From positions 124,001 to 188,000 of the forward strand of contig NZ_CAIJDP010000060.1 in NCBI RefSeq assembly GCF_903819435.1: a DNA stretch of 64,000 bases, given 5' to 3'. A program made the translations under genes and the position numbers. Under the pieces are notes generated by a model. That model saw only the letters and a program-made list of their open reading frames with translations, was not told the origin of the DNA and did not search any database. Position 1 is the stretch's first letter, and each line of letters opens with the position of its first letter. The DNA comes from Flavobacterium salmonis (GTDB taxonomy: Bacteria; Bacteroidota; Bacteroidia; Flavobacteriales; Flavobacteriaceae). Shown here one piece after another: positions 16,608 to 25,078 of the stretch.

Positions 16608-17000
16608 ATGAAAAGAATAGTATTTTTTATAATTATTGGTTTAGCATCAATTACGGCTCTTGCTCAGAATACAACTGGAGTACCTACGCAAAATATTTCT
16701 GGAGATAGTAATATTGCATATCGACTTTTTTCGACACGGAATATGTATACGTTTATTAAACTGGATACAAGAAATGGACAAATGTGGCAAGTTCAATGGG
16801 ACACAGGAAAGAATCAATTCGAAACTCCTTTATCTCTAAAAAAATTTGCTTCCAGCCAAGAAGAAAAAACGGGAAGATTCTTTCTTTATCCAACGCAAAA
16901 TATTTATAATTTCATTTTGCTTGACCAGCTTGATGGACGAGTTTGGCAAGTTCAATGGTCGACTGAAGTTAAAGAAAGGATAGTTGTCCCGATACAATAA
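16608..17000 (+). CDS. Exported protein with two WQVQW repeats
   Basis: A 130-residue protein with a signal peptide (MKRIVFFIIIGLASITALAQ). The mature part has two copies of a roughly 25-residue unit of the form R-[LF]-F-x-T-x-N-[MI]-Y-x-F-x-L-L/D-x-L-D-x-x-x-G-x-x-WQVQW, at about residues 38-64 and 91-117. This is a duplicated beta-hairpin-like module seen in many small Bacteroidota proteins of unknown role. The gene begins 17 bases after the winged-helix/membrane protein and is probably cotranscribed with it. Confidence 0.65.
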   Translation: MKRIVFFIIIGLASITALAQNTTGVPTQNISGDSNIAYRLFSTRNMYTFIKLDTRNGQMWQVQWDTGKNQFETPLSLKKFASSQEEKTGRFFLYPTQNIYNFILLDQLDGRVWQVQWSTEVKERIVVPIQ

Positions 17001-17297
17001 TTGAATGTTGTACATTTAATGTTGAAGTTAAAAAGTTGATTATGTATAAAAACAAACTGCAATTGGTTCGTGATAATAGAGTGGTATTACCAAATCGCCA
17101 TAGTAAATAAATCTTATCGAATCGCCGAACCCATTACCTACGTTACAAATCATTGTGTGCTTTTGGGTAGCTGTAAGATGAAAGTTTCTCATGAAGCAGC
17201 ATTATACTAAGGCAGAGAGAAATCAGCCCGTTTTTCAAGTAACATCGTGAAAACGGCCTAACGTTTATAGCAGATATTTAAAAAAAAACTAGGAAGA
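17001..17297. other. Intergenic region inside the cargo island
   Basis: Nearly 300 bases without a gene. It contains CCGTTTT near 17210 opposed to AAAACGG at 17240-17246, and immediately after that the sequence CCTAACGTTT, which resembles CCTAACGTTG at the right end of the MITE-like element (14583) and GCTAACGGCC just after the stop at 14362. Otherwise I see only AT-rich sequence that probably includes the promoter for the next gene. Confidence 0.4.
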
Positions 17298-18440
17298 ATG
17301 ACAGAGAATGAACTAAAATATTACTTTCCATATTCAATTGATAAAGCATATAATTTCCGAGAACTCATGGGAAATAAGGAGTTGTTAGATAAGCTTCAGC
17401 CTGAATATGAGCGAATATTTGAAAATGGGAATTATGTGTCAAGAATTAAAGATTTTGATAAAAATCATTACAATCTTACTAAGAATAAATACATAAAAGA
17501 GAACTATAATAATTGGCTAAATTGGTATAAAAATGGACGTAATATTTTTTCTTTCTCAAAAGAATTGCTCCAAATGCTTGAAAAAACTGATGTCGGTGAT
17601 GTTACATACAAATCTTTTAATTTACCTTATGATAATTTTTATGTTTCACTAAAACAACTAGAAATACCTGTCTCAAATGACAATACCAAAATAATTGATG
17701 GTGTTTATGTATCAATAGACAGGCGTGCGATGGAAAATACATTTAAAGATGAAAACCCATTAATCTATCTTTACGCAATAAGTTTTGATTTCGTTGGAGA
17801 CTTTGAAGAAATGAAATTAAAGTTCTATGATAAAATTTGGGATAGTTACGGAGACGGAATTGGTGGAGTGAATTTTTGGCATTATTCTTTTTATTTCATT
17901 AATGATGAAATAGAGAGCGTTTTAACAATAGAAGATGCAATTTCGGACACAAAAAAAATGTTTAAATCATCATATTTTCCTGAAAACAGTGAAGAAATTG
18001 AAGATTACCACTTGGATGCTTATAATTATCAAATTGATTTTATTGAAAGAACATGTAAAGTTTTAGTAAATAGTCTGCTATACTTATCGCTTCCTAAAGA
18101 AGCTCAAGAAATAACATCATCTTATCCTGTTGATTTACCTCATAATTACAACAAAAAAATTAACTTTTCAGTAAATAATAATGATAGAAAAAAAATTGAA
18201 CGCAAAATAAGCGAAAATGGTTTTTCGAAAATTAAATTTGTTGGAAGTTCTTTTAAAGATAACAATAGAAATAACTTTAATCGTGAAAGTGAAGTATCAC
18301 CTCATTGGAGAAGAGGTCATTGGAGAAACCAGCTTTTTGGAATCGCTTTATCTGAAGCTAAACTGATTTGGATTAAGCCGACAATTGTGAACAAAGAAAA
18401 TGGAGAACCTCAAAAAGGACATATTTACACTGCAGAATAA
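17298..18440 (+). CDS. Unknown cargo protein with C-terminal RRGHW module (AcrVA2-reminiscent)
   Basis: A 380-residue cytoplasmic protein. The N-terminal 100 residues are helical and Asn/Lys-rich; a middle part carries LPYDNFYVSL and a beta strand YVSIDRR followed by LIYLYAISFDFVGDF; near 255 there is a helical segment with LVNSLLYLSLP. The last 47 residues start SPHWRRGHWRNQLFG and continue to LIWIKP. A terminal R-R-G-H-W-x(n)-W-x-x-P module preceded by Y/F-V-[SD]-[IL] strands and a leucine-rich helix is also how I recall AcrVA2-like anti-CRISPR relatives and other plasmid or phage proteins. That resemblance is from memory. It is the last gene before the second direct repeat. Confidence 0.6.
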   Translation: MTENELKYYFPYSIDKAYNFRELMGNKELLDKLQPEYERIFENGNYVSRIKDFDKNHYNLTKNKYIKENYNNWLNWYKNGRNIFSFSKELLQMLEKTDVGDVTYKSFNLPYDNFYVSLKQLEIPVSNDNTKIIDGVYVSIDRRAMENTFKDENPLIYLYAISFDFVGDFEEMKLKFYDKIWDSYGDGIGGVNFWHYSFYFINDEIESVLTIEDAISDTKKMFKSSYFPENSEEIEDYHLDAYNYQIDFIERTCKVLVNSLLYLSLPKEAQEITSSYPVDLPHNYNKKINFSVNNNDRKKIERKISENGFSKIKFVGSSFKDNNRNNFNRESEVSPHWRRGHWRNQLFGIALSEAKLIWIKPTIVNKENGEPQKGHIYTAE

Positions 18441-18468
18441 AAAAAACTTTTGCTAATCGTCTTGGTTA

Positions 18469-18501
18469 AGGAAAACGTTTATGTCGTAGTCTTTTAGGGT
18501 T
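18469..18501 (+). repeat. Direct repeat copy 2 bounding the cargo island
   Basis: The core CGTTTATGTCGTAGTCTTTT at 18476-18495 matches 12171-12190 in 19 of 20 positions. It begins about 30 bases after the last cargo gene and about 150 bases before the riboswitch, so it is the natural right edge of the island. Confidence 0.7.
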
Positions 18502-18640
18502 TTATATATAGATTAATGGAAAACAACCTTACAGCTGCATACTTTCGAATAATCGAACGATTACCTTAATTAATTGATCCGAAAATTTGGGACAAAAATT
18601 TTGCTGAAATAAAAATAAAGTTTAATTTTACGCTTCAATA

Positions 18641-18693
18641 GGAAATGGTGTTCTTCCTAACCCAACCGCTTTTAAGTGCTGATGGCGCCTGAT
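18641..18693 (+). ncRNA. Fluoride riboswitch (crcB motif)
   Basis: The stem GGAA (18641-18644) pairs with TTCC (18654-18657) around the diagnostic loop ATGGTGTTC. After AACC comes a small hairpin (CGCTT 18667-18671 with AAGTG 18674-18678), then the conserved CTGATGGCGCCT. GGTG (18647-18650) can pair with CGCC (18686-18689) to give the pseudoknot of the fluoride aptamer. The RNA lies 35 bases before the start of a CLC-F type transporter, which is its expected target. The sequence CCTGATTA (18688-18695) is the exact complement of TAATCAGG (18715-18722) next to the start codon, giving a likely translational switch. Confidence 0.93.
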
Positions 18694-18728
18694 TATAGTA
18701 ATGTATTACACATTTAATCAGGATAATT

Positions 18729-20039
18729 ATGACCAATCGTAAGCAAAAGAAATCAGCAGCCAAAAAAACTCAAATTCGTTTCAATTTATTTTTTAGAAAA
18801 TTCCCGGCAATCCCGTATATCATTAAATGGTTATTAATCTGTTTAATTTTAGGCATTTGTATAGGTTCCGCCTCGGCAGGATTTTTAGTTTCTCTTAACT
18901 GGGCTACTAATTTCAGAGAAAATCATTTATGGTTGATTGCACTGCTTCCTATCGGAGGGTTACTGATTGGCCTGCTTTATAATTATTTAGGCAGAGACAT
19001 TGAGGCCGGAAATAATCTACTTATCGACAGCATACACGATCCCAAAAAAACAATTCCTTTTAGGATGGCTCCATTTGTATATATTGGAACTATAACGACC
19101 CATTTTTTTGGTGGTTCTGCAGGTCGTGAAGGAACTGCGTTACAAATGGCAGGAGCCATTGCAGATCAGTTTACCAAACCTTTCAAACTCAATTCAGGTG
19201 AACGTAAAATATTGCTGATTTCAGCTATAGCGGCAGGTTTTGGCTCCATTTTCGGCACTCCGCTTGCAGGAGCTGTATTTGGCCTAGAAGTATTTTTAAT
19301 CGGTCGAATAAAATACGACGCCATCTTTCCCGCATTTGCCTCAGCAATTCTTGCCGATTTAGTCACCAGTCTCTGGCAGGTTAAACACACCCATTATCAT
19401 ATACCCATTATTCCCCATATCGCAGCACTTCCTATTATTTACAGCATTTTAGCAGGTATTGCATTTGGTTTGTGCGCGGCTTCATTTAGCAAAACCATAC
19501 ATTATGTTTCGGCTGTTTTTAAAAGCAAAATTACCTATGCGCCCCTTCGACCATTTATCGGCGGTATAATTGTTTCTGCCGCCGTATTTGCAATCGGCAC
19601 AACAAAATATATCGGTTTAGGCATTCCAACGATTTTGGAGTCATTTGACCAGCAGCTTCCATTCTACGATTTTGCTTTAAAAATGGCTTTTACAATTCTC
19701 ACACTTTCTGCCGGTTTTAAAGGCGGAGAAGTGACACCCTTATTTTTCATCGGTGCTGCCCTGGGGAGTGCTTTATCGCTCTTTATCCCCTTACCTACAG
19801 GTCTTTTAGCAGGGATGGGATTTGTAGCGGTTTTTGCAGGGGCAACCAATACACCCTTGGCCTGTATGTTAATGGCAATTGAACTCTTTGGGGCAGAATG
19901 CGGTATTTATGCCGCTATTGCCTGTGTGGTTTCTTATCTGCTCTCCGGTCACAATAGTATCTATAGCAGACAAGTCGTTGGAGAGCCTAAAAACTCGCGT
20001 TTTGAGAGTTATTCAGGGAAAAATATTAATCAATTATAA
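18729..20039 (+). CDS. CLC-F type fluoride/proton antiporter
   Basis: A 436-residue polytopic inner-membrane protein of the CLC superfamily. The first signature is GGSAGREGTALQ (about 125-136) and the second GFKGGEVTPLFFIG (about 328-341), the forms typical of CLC-F fluoride exporters, where ordinary chloride channels have GREGP and GKxxxP-like motifs. The GSGIP anion-site motif of chloride transporters is replaced by EAGNNLLID near 92. It would expel fluoride in exchange for protons. The fluoride riboswitch directly upstream supports this substrate. The first 20 residues are basic and cytoplasmic. CLC membership is certain; fluoride specificity is strongly supported. Confidence 0.92.
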   Translation: MTNRKQKKSAAKKTQIRFNLFFRKFPAIPYIIKWLLICLILGICIGSASAGFLVSLNWATNFRENHLWLIALLPIGGLLIGLLYNYLGRDIEAGNNLLIDSIHDPKKTIPFRMAPFVYIGTITTHFFGGSAGREGTALQMAGAIADQFTKPFKLNSGERKILLISAIAAGFGSIFGTPLAGAVFGLEVFLIGRIKYDAIFPAFASAILADLVTSLWQVKHTHYHIPIIPHIAALPIIYSILAGIAFGLCAASFSKTIHYVSAVFKSKITYAPLRPFIGGIIVSAAVFAIGTTKYIGLGIPTILESFDQQLPFYDFALKMAFTILTLSAGFKGGEVTPLFFIGAALGSALSLFIPLPTGLLAGMGFVAVFAGATNTPLACMLMAIELFGAECGIYAAIACVVSYLLSGHNSIYSRQVVGEPKNSRFESYSGKNINQL

Positions 20040-20144
20040 ACCCCTGAAGCAGCAGAAAAACAGTATAGAGTTACAAAACAGAAAAATAAATTATTTTGTG
20101 AATTTGCGCATTATATAAGTTTAAGCAATCTGGACATTCATTAA

Positions 20145-20237
20145 ATGATATTGGCGAATCAAAAGAAACCCAAAGAAGAACTTAAATCCTCAAGCAAAGT
20201 AAAACCCATTGGAACCAAAAATAAAAAACAATTTTAA
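20145..20237 (+). CDS. Possible 30-residue basic peptide
   Basis: An ATG at 20145 opens a 30-codon frame encoding a very lysine-rich peptide (ANQKKPKEELKSSSKVKP) that stops 30 bases before the PAP2 gene. The composition resembles small basic proteins of flavobacteria, but no clear ribosome-binding site is seen and it could be chance or the remnant of a longer gene. Confidence 0.25.
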   Translation: MILANQKKPKEELKSSSKVKPIGTKNKKQF

Positions 20238-20267
20238 TAGTAAAAACAGTCTTTAAAAAACAACATC

Positions 20268-20852
20268 ATGCTCGAAAAAATAAACCAATTTGATACCGAA
20301 CTATTTCTCTACCTCAATGGTAAACACAATACCTTTTTTGATCCTCTCATGTATTGGGCAAGTGATAAGCTATTTTGGATTCCATTTTATTTGATTATGG
20401 TATTGCTGCTTATCAGGGAATACAAAAAACAAAGTATTTATATCCTAATTAGTATTGGAATCCTGATTACACTTTGTGACCAGACTGCATCTCACTTAAT
20501 CAAAAATACAGTAAAACGCTTACGTCCCTCGCATGAGCCGTTGTTAAAGGATCTAATCCATTTAAGTGAAGCGGGACCCGGAGGCCAATACGGTTTTGTT
20601 TCGTCTCATTCTGCCAACGATTTCGGACTAGCAGCTTTTTTGATACTCTTGCTTCCTGAAAAATACAATCCTTTAAAATGGATTTTAGGTTTTTGGGCCG
20701 TTCTGGTAGCCTACAGCAGAATTTACAATGGTGTCCATTATCCAGTAGATGTAATAGTTGCAGCATTAATTGGAATATTTTTCGCAGTGGTCTTAATTAG
20801 AATTTTAAAAAGTGCTTTTTTTGCAAGATTACAGATATTTCAAAAAAAATAA
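20268..20852 (+). CDS. PAP2 superfamily phosphatase (membrane lipid phosphatase type)
   Basis: A 194-residue membrane protein with about five helices. The three PAP2 signature motifs are present: K-x6-RP in KNTVKRLRP (about 83-91), SSHS in place of the common PSGH (about 109-112), and SR-x5-H-x3-D in SRIYNGVHYPVD (about 149-160), whose histidines and arginines form the phosphate site. Likely substrates are undecaprenyl pyrophosphate or phosphatidyl lipids; the opening INQFDTELFLYLNGKHN is common in flavobacterial undecaprenyl-pyrophosphatase-like members. It is not obviously linked to the fluoride transporter upstream. Confidence 0.88.
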   Translation: MLEKINQFDTELFLYLNGKHNTFFDPLMYWASDKLFWIPFYLIMVLLLIREYKKQSIYILISIGILITLCDQTASHLIKNTVKRLRPSHEPLLKDLIHLSEAGPGGQYGFVSSHSANDFGLAAFLILLLPEKYNPLKWILGFWAVLVAYSRIYNGVHYPVDVIVAALIGIFFAVVLIRILKSAFFARLQIFQKK

Positions 20853-21204
20853 AGAAACCATAGACTTCATGGTAACTTTTAGAAATTTCATAATTAAGTC
20901 TTCTTATAAATACTCCATTAACATTGATTTTAGATAGTAGTTTTAGAATGAAAAACGCTATCTAATGATTTTTATAGTTAGTGTATTCAAGTATATGTCA
21001 TTTGTTTTTTTACAGCAAATTATCTTTCTTTATTTTAAATTTACTTCAAATTATTTTTTGCATGAAAAAATATATTCCATTTATTCTTTTATTATAATTT
21101 CCTGCAATCAACAATAAGGTAAAACTAAAATTTTGCAAACCCGGATTGATTTAATGTGACAATAACTCCTATCCCTAATGATGATTTTCAAATAAAAATT
21201 AACT
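20853..21204. other. AT-rich intergenic region
   Basis: About 350 bases with very low GC and no open frame worth calling. It presumably contains the end of the PAP2 transcript and the promoter of the DoxX-ChrA pair. I see no strong hairpin with a T run. Confidence 0.5.
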
Positions 21205-21636
21205 ATGTTGAAACAATTAATAAATACAGATAATTCAAAAACAACTATTTTGGTACGCCTGATCATTGGGGCAGTATTTCTCTCAGAAGGTATACAGAAG
21301 TTTTTGTTTGCGGATACTTTAGGCGCAGGAAGATTTACAAAAATTGGTTTACCAGCACCAGAATTTTTAGGTGGTTTTGTTGGTGTTTTTGAAATATTTT
21401 GCGGTGCATTAATCCTAATTGGGCTTTTTACACGTTTAGCAAGTATTCCAATTATTATAATTATGCTTGTTGCAATGGCAACAACAAAAGCCGAGGTATT
21501 AAAAAATGAAGGTTTTTGGGAGATGCTTCACGGCAGCAGAACCGATTGGGCCATGCTGCTCGGAGGGATTTTTCTTTTGATTGAAGGTGCAGGAAAATGG
21601 TCACTTGATAAGAAAATCAACCCAAATGGAAGATAA
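21205..21636 (+). CDS. DoxX family membrane protein
   Basis: A 143-residue protein with four membrane helices. The segment LVRLIIGAVFLSEGIQKFLF near the start and GLFTRLASIPIIIIMLVAM in the middle are the DoxX pattern. Related proteins sit in quinone- or thiosulfate-linked membrane redox complexes, but most have no known function. The last 11 bases overlap the start of the chromate transporter gene, so the two are translationally coupled. Confidence 0.85.
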   Translation: MLKQLINTDNSKTTILVRLIIGAVFLSEGIQKFLFADTLGAGRFTKIGLPAPEFLGGFVGVFEIFCGALILIGLFTRLASIPIIIIMLVAMATTKAEVLKNEGFWEMLHGSRTDWAMLLGGIFLLIEGAGKWSLDKKINPNGR

Positions 21637-22756
21637 AGAAAATTTAAAAGAAATTGCTAAATTATTTTTAAAACTTGGCATTATTGGTTTTGGCGGCCCG
21701 GCAGTTCATATTGCAATGATGCAGGATGAAGTAGTAGTTAAAAAAAAGTGGCTTACCCAGCAGCATTTTCTTGACTTAATCGGTGCAACAAATTTAATAC
21801 CCGGTCCCAATAGTACAGAAATGGCTATTCACATTGGTCAGGAAAAAGCAGGTTGGAAAGGACTGATTGTTGCGGGAATTTGTTTTATTTTCCCTGCTGT
21901 AATTATTACAGGATTTTTTGCATGGTTATATAAAGAATATGGACAAATTCCAGAAGTAGAACCATTTTTATATGGTATAAAGCCCGCTATTATCGCTGTA
22001 ATTCTATCAGCGGTTTTTCCCCTGGCAAAACAATCTTTAAAAACCATTCCATTAGGAATTATTGGAGGTGTCGTTTTGCTGCTTTCACTTCTAAATTACA
22101 ATGAACTATTTTTAATGTTTGGTGCAGGAATAATGGCGTTAATCATGTATTATCTAAAACAAAACCCGAATAAAAGTATAAATGCTTTTATTCCGCTGAC
22201 ACTTTTTCAGGTTTCAACTCATAATTTGATTACTGCATCAAACTTGAATTTATTTTTAATTTTCCTTAAAATTGGTGCCATTTTATACGGAAGCGGCTAT
22301 GTGCTTTTCGCTTTTCTAGATGCAGAATTAGTTTCAACAGGTCTTTTGTCAAGGACGCAATTAATGGATGCAATTGCTGTTGGGCAATTTACACCAGGTC
22401 CCGTTTTTTCATCCGTAACTTTTATTGGTTATCAAATTAATGGATTCTCAGGCGCAGTGCTTTCAACTATTGCTATTTTCCTGCCCTCCTTCTTTTTTGT
22501 TGCACTGTTAAATCCTCTGGTTAAGAAAATGAGAAACTCTGCGGCATTCTCTGTTTTTTTAGATGCTGTAAATGCAGCTTCTATTGCCATGATAGTTTCA
22601 ATCTGTTTAGAAATGGGAAAAGAAACGATAACAGACTGGCGAACTATTTTAATTACTCTGTTAAGTATTGTTATACTATTTAATTACAAGAAAATCAATA
22701 GTGCTTTTATAGTTTTTGGAGGTTCACTAGTAGGATATATATTGACTATAATTTAG
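21626..22756 (+). CDS. chrA: Chromate transporter ChrA (two-domain, long form)
   Basis: A 376-residue inner-membrane protein. I start it at the ATG at 21626 (MEDKENLKEIAKLFLK), because an upstream in-frame ATG lies deep inside DoxX. Both homologous CHR domains are present: the first opens with LGIIGFGGPAVHIAMM and has GATNLIPGPNSTEMAIHIG, the second repeats the idea with GSGYVLFAFL and GQFTPGPVFSSVTFIGY. Members of this family export chromate driven by the proton gradient. It overlaps DoxX by 11 bases and forms a two-gene operon. Substrate is inferred from the family. Confidence 0.9.
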   Translation: MEDKENLKEIAKLFLKLGIIGFGGPAVHIAMMQDEVVVKKKWLTQQHFLDLIGATNLIPGPNSTEMAIHIGQEKAGWKGLIVAGICFIFPAVIITGFFAWLYKEYGQIPEVEPFLYGIKPAIIAVILSAVFPLAKQSLKTIPLGIIGGVVLLLSLLNYNELFLMFGAGIMALIMYYLKQNPNKSINAFIPLTLFQVSTHNLITASNLNLFLIFLKIGAILYGSGYVLFAFLDAELVSTGLLSRTQLMDAIAVGQFTPGPVFSSVTFIGYQINGFSGAVLSTIAIFLPSFFFVALLNPLVKKMRNSAAFSVFLDAVNAASIAMIVSICLEMGKETITDWRTILITLLSIVILFNYKKINSAFIVFGGSLVGYILTII

Positions 22757-23342
22757 ATTTAAAAAGTTGAAATTAGGCAATTAATATTTTTTTTATATTA
22801 GTATGGTAATAATTTATTCCCCTTACACATCACATAGGTAAATAAATATAACTGATTCCTTTGAGATTCGATTATAAAAGGCTCATATACATCTTCCGCC
22901 AAGTTAACAGAATTTAAATAAATCTGTGGGAAGAAGTATTTAAAAATTCGCATCAGAGCGCAAGTTTTTAAATCCGAATTTGGATCGGGTCTATTTTTAA
23001 CTTTCATTACATTTTTTAAATTAAATACTTTTCTTTTCAAACCTCTGTCAAGTTTTATAAAAGCTGAAAATCTTCAAGTAAAAGGTTTCGAATTTTGTAC
23101 CAAGGAGTTCACAAGAAAAAAAGCATGAAAATCATTTTTTTTCAAGGCTTTTATATGGTTCGACAAAATCTTAGATGAATTTTATTGATTAGTAATCCCT
23201 TATGTTTATTGAGTTCTTCGTTTTGAATACTGTAATGTTTTTCAGCTTACATGTTTAACAATTGAAAGGACGTGAGTTTTAATTTATAATTCAATTTTTC
23301 TTAACTAACTGTCTACTTTTTGTTTGCACGTCCATATAAGCT
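22757..23342. other. Intergenic region between chrA and histidine kinase
   Basis: Close to 590 bases between convergent genes. A minus-strand frame of 80 codons (22798-23040) could encode a peptide containing RPDPNSDLKTCALMRIFKYF, but it has no recognisable domain or ribosome-binding site and I do not call it. The rest is AT-rich without a clear hairpin, repeat or mobile-element end. Confidence 0.45.
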
Positions 23343-24851
23343 TTAAATAGTGTCTGTTAAATGTTTTAATGGCAGGGTTACTGTAAATTCAGCACCATTG
23401 TCTTTTTCGCCTGTTGCGGTAATTGTGCCATTGTGCCTTTTTGCAATTTTTCGACAAAGGGAAAGCCCCAGTCCATTTCCTTCATACTGATCTTTGGAAT
23501 GCAGTCTTTCAAAGGCAGTAAATATCCGCTCGGCAAAAGCAGGATCTATTCCTATACCATTATCTTTGATTGTAATTTGTATGAAATCCACTTCATCAAT
23601 ATTTACGGCACAACAGGTTATTATAACCCTTGGAGGCTGGTCTGCTTTTGAGAATTTAAGTGCATTTTGTATGAGGTTATAAAAAAGCTGTGTAATTAGA
23701 ATAGGTGCGCCTTCTATCTCTGGAAATTCATACGTGATGAGTATGGCACCTTTCTCTTTTATGACAAGCTCCAGATCTGTTTTTATATTTTCAATAACCT
23801 CATTAAGATCTATTTTTTCAATAGGCTGCCTGGTTTTATCTAAAGTCGAGTAAGCTAGAATACCCTCAATGATATTCTGCATCCTTTGGGAGGACTGTTC
23901 TATTTTATTGAAGTATTTTTTAGCATTTTCACTAAACTCTGCTTCTTTTTCATTTCTTAAAAGATTATAGAAAATTCTAATTTTCCGAATAGGCTCTCTC
24001 AGATCGTGACTCACTACGTTGGCAAAGTGTAAAAGATCATCATTGGATCTGCGAAGTTCGCGGGTATTTTCAGCTACTTGTTTTTTTAATTCCTCTTCAA
24101 ATTGCTTCTGCTCATTAATATCCTGAATAATGCCAATAATAGTTATGGGACTGCCGTTTTCATCCTTGATAATTTTACCATTAATCTTTACCCATTTTAT
24201 GGTTTGGTCATCGTTTACGATTCGGGCTTCATAATATATTTTGCCGGTAATCTGGGCCTGCTTATGGGCTTTCTCACGTAATTCCTGGTCATCAGGATGC
24301 AGTTTTGCAATAAGCTGCTCATTGGTAATTTCATTGTCAATTGACCAGATGGCATTAAAATTTCCACAAGTAGAAATTTTCTTTGTGATAAGGTCTATTT
24401 CATACGTTCCCATTCCGGATGACTCTATGGCCATTCTGAGTCTTTCATCCGAACTTTGAACCTGCTCCTTTGCCAGATGCAGGTCAGTTACATCAGTACC
24501 TGTATTCATTACACCGTAGACTTTTGCTTCTGCATCAAAAAGAGGTATGAAACTATAGTTAAAATAATGAGATTTCATAATTCCGTTAATCACAAGATCT
24601 ACTTTTTTGTCCTTGGCATGAAAAGGAATTCCGGTTTTAAACACAGTAAGGGCCTGGTCAAAAATTTGCTGTTTTTCAATTTCAGGGAGAATCTCCAGAT
24701 AATTTTTGCCGACCACCTCATCTCCTTTGCCCCAAATCTCAATCATGGCAGAATTAGCAAGTTCTATTTTTAATTCTTCCCCAATGTATACCGCTATTGG
24801 CAGAGGGGTATAATCAACAATATCTTTTAAAAGTATTAATTTATCATACAT
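23343..24851 (-). CDS. PAS-domain sensor histidine kinase
   Basis: A 502-residue protein without membrane helices, so a cytoplasmic sensor. Two PAS domains (about 8-130 and 140-255, the second ending with the PAC-like IIGIIQDINEQKQFEEE) are followed by a helical linker, the HisKA phospho-acceptor motif VVSHDLREP (His near 280) and a complete HATPase domain with NLIQNALKFSKA, DNGIGIDP and GNGLGLSLC. It should autophosphorylate and hand the phosphate to a response regulator, but none is encoded next to it, so it is an orphan kinase. The ligand is unknown; PAS domains may bind haem, flavin or small molecules. Confidence 0.9.
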   Translation of the reverse strand: MYDKLILLKDIVDYTPLPIAVYIGEELKIELANSAMIEIWGKGDEVVGKNYLEILPEIEKQQIFDQALTVFKTGIPFHAKDKKVDLVINGIMKSHYFNYSFIPLFDAEAKVYGVMNTGTDVTDLHLAKEQVQSSDERLRMAIESSGMGTYEIDLITKKISTCGNFNAIWSIDNEITNEQLIAKLHPDDQELREKAHKQAQITGKIYYEARIVNDDQTIKWVKINGKIIKDENGSPITIIGIIQDINEQKQFEEELKKQVAENTRELRRSNDDLLHFANVVSHDLREPIRKIRIFYNLLRNEKEAEFSENAKKYFNKIEQSSQRMQNIIEGILAYSTLDKTRQPIEKIDLNEVIENIKTDLELVIKEKGAILITYEFPEIEGAPILITQLFYNLIQNALKFSKADQPPRVIITCCAVNIDEVDFIQITIKDNGIGIDPAFAERIFTAFERLHSKDQYEGNGLGLSLCRKIAKRHNGTITATGEKDNGAEFTVTLPLKHLTDTI

Positions 24852-25078
24852 CGTTGGCTGTCTTAGATTTACACGAAAATAAAATATTTAAAATTATATT
24901 TATTACATATTTTTGACAAACTATTTTATAATTTTAAGATCAAATAGTTTCTTTACTGTAATGAAAATATTTTTAATTAGTTAATAAGTTATTGTTACCT
25001 ACCTTTGATTAAAGTCTTATTATTGCCTTGCATTATTTCGTCAGCACTTATTTTAAAGTTTACGATTTGGCGCACCTT

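Noticed and set aside
12381-18440. Integron with integrase and classical attC sites
   Set aside because: CTAACG motifs occur but no GTTRRRY partner arms fold convincingly and no integrase gene is present, so only a weaker cassette-like finding is reported.
18441-18640. Element attachment site at the right end of the conjugative element
   Set aside because: The second direct repeat could be an end, but no tRNA end or integrase is visible and the repeat also lies near ssb inside the element, so it cannot be called attR.
22798-23040. 80-codon minus-strand frame
   Set aside because: No domain, no leader signal and no neighbour on the same strand; could be real but the sequence gives no support.
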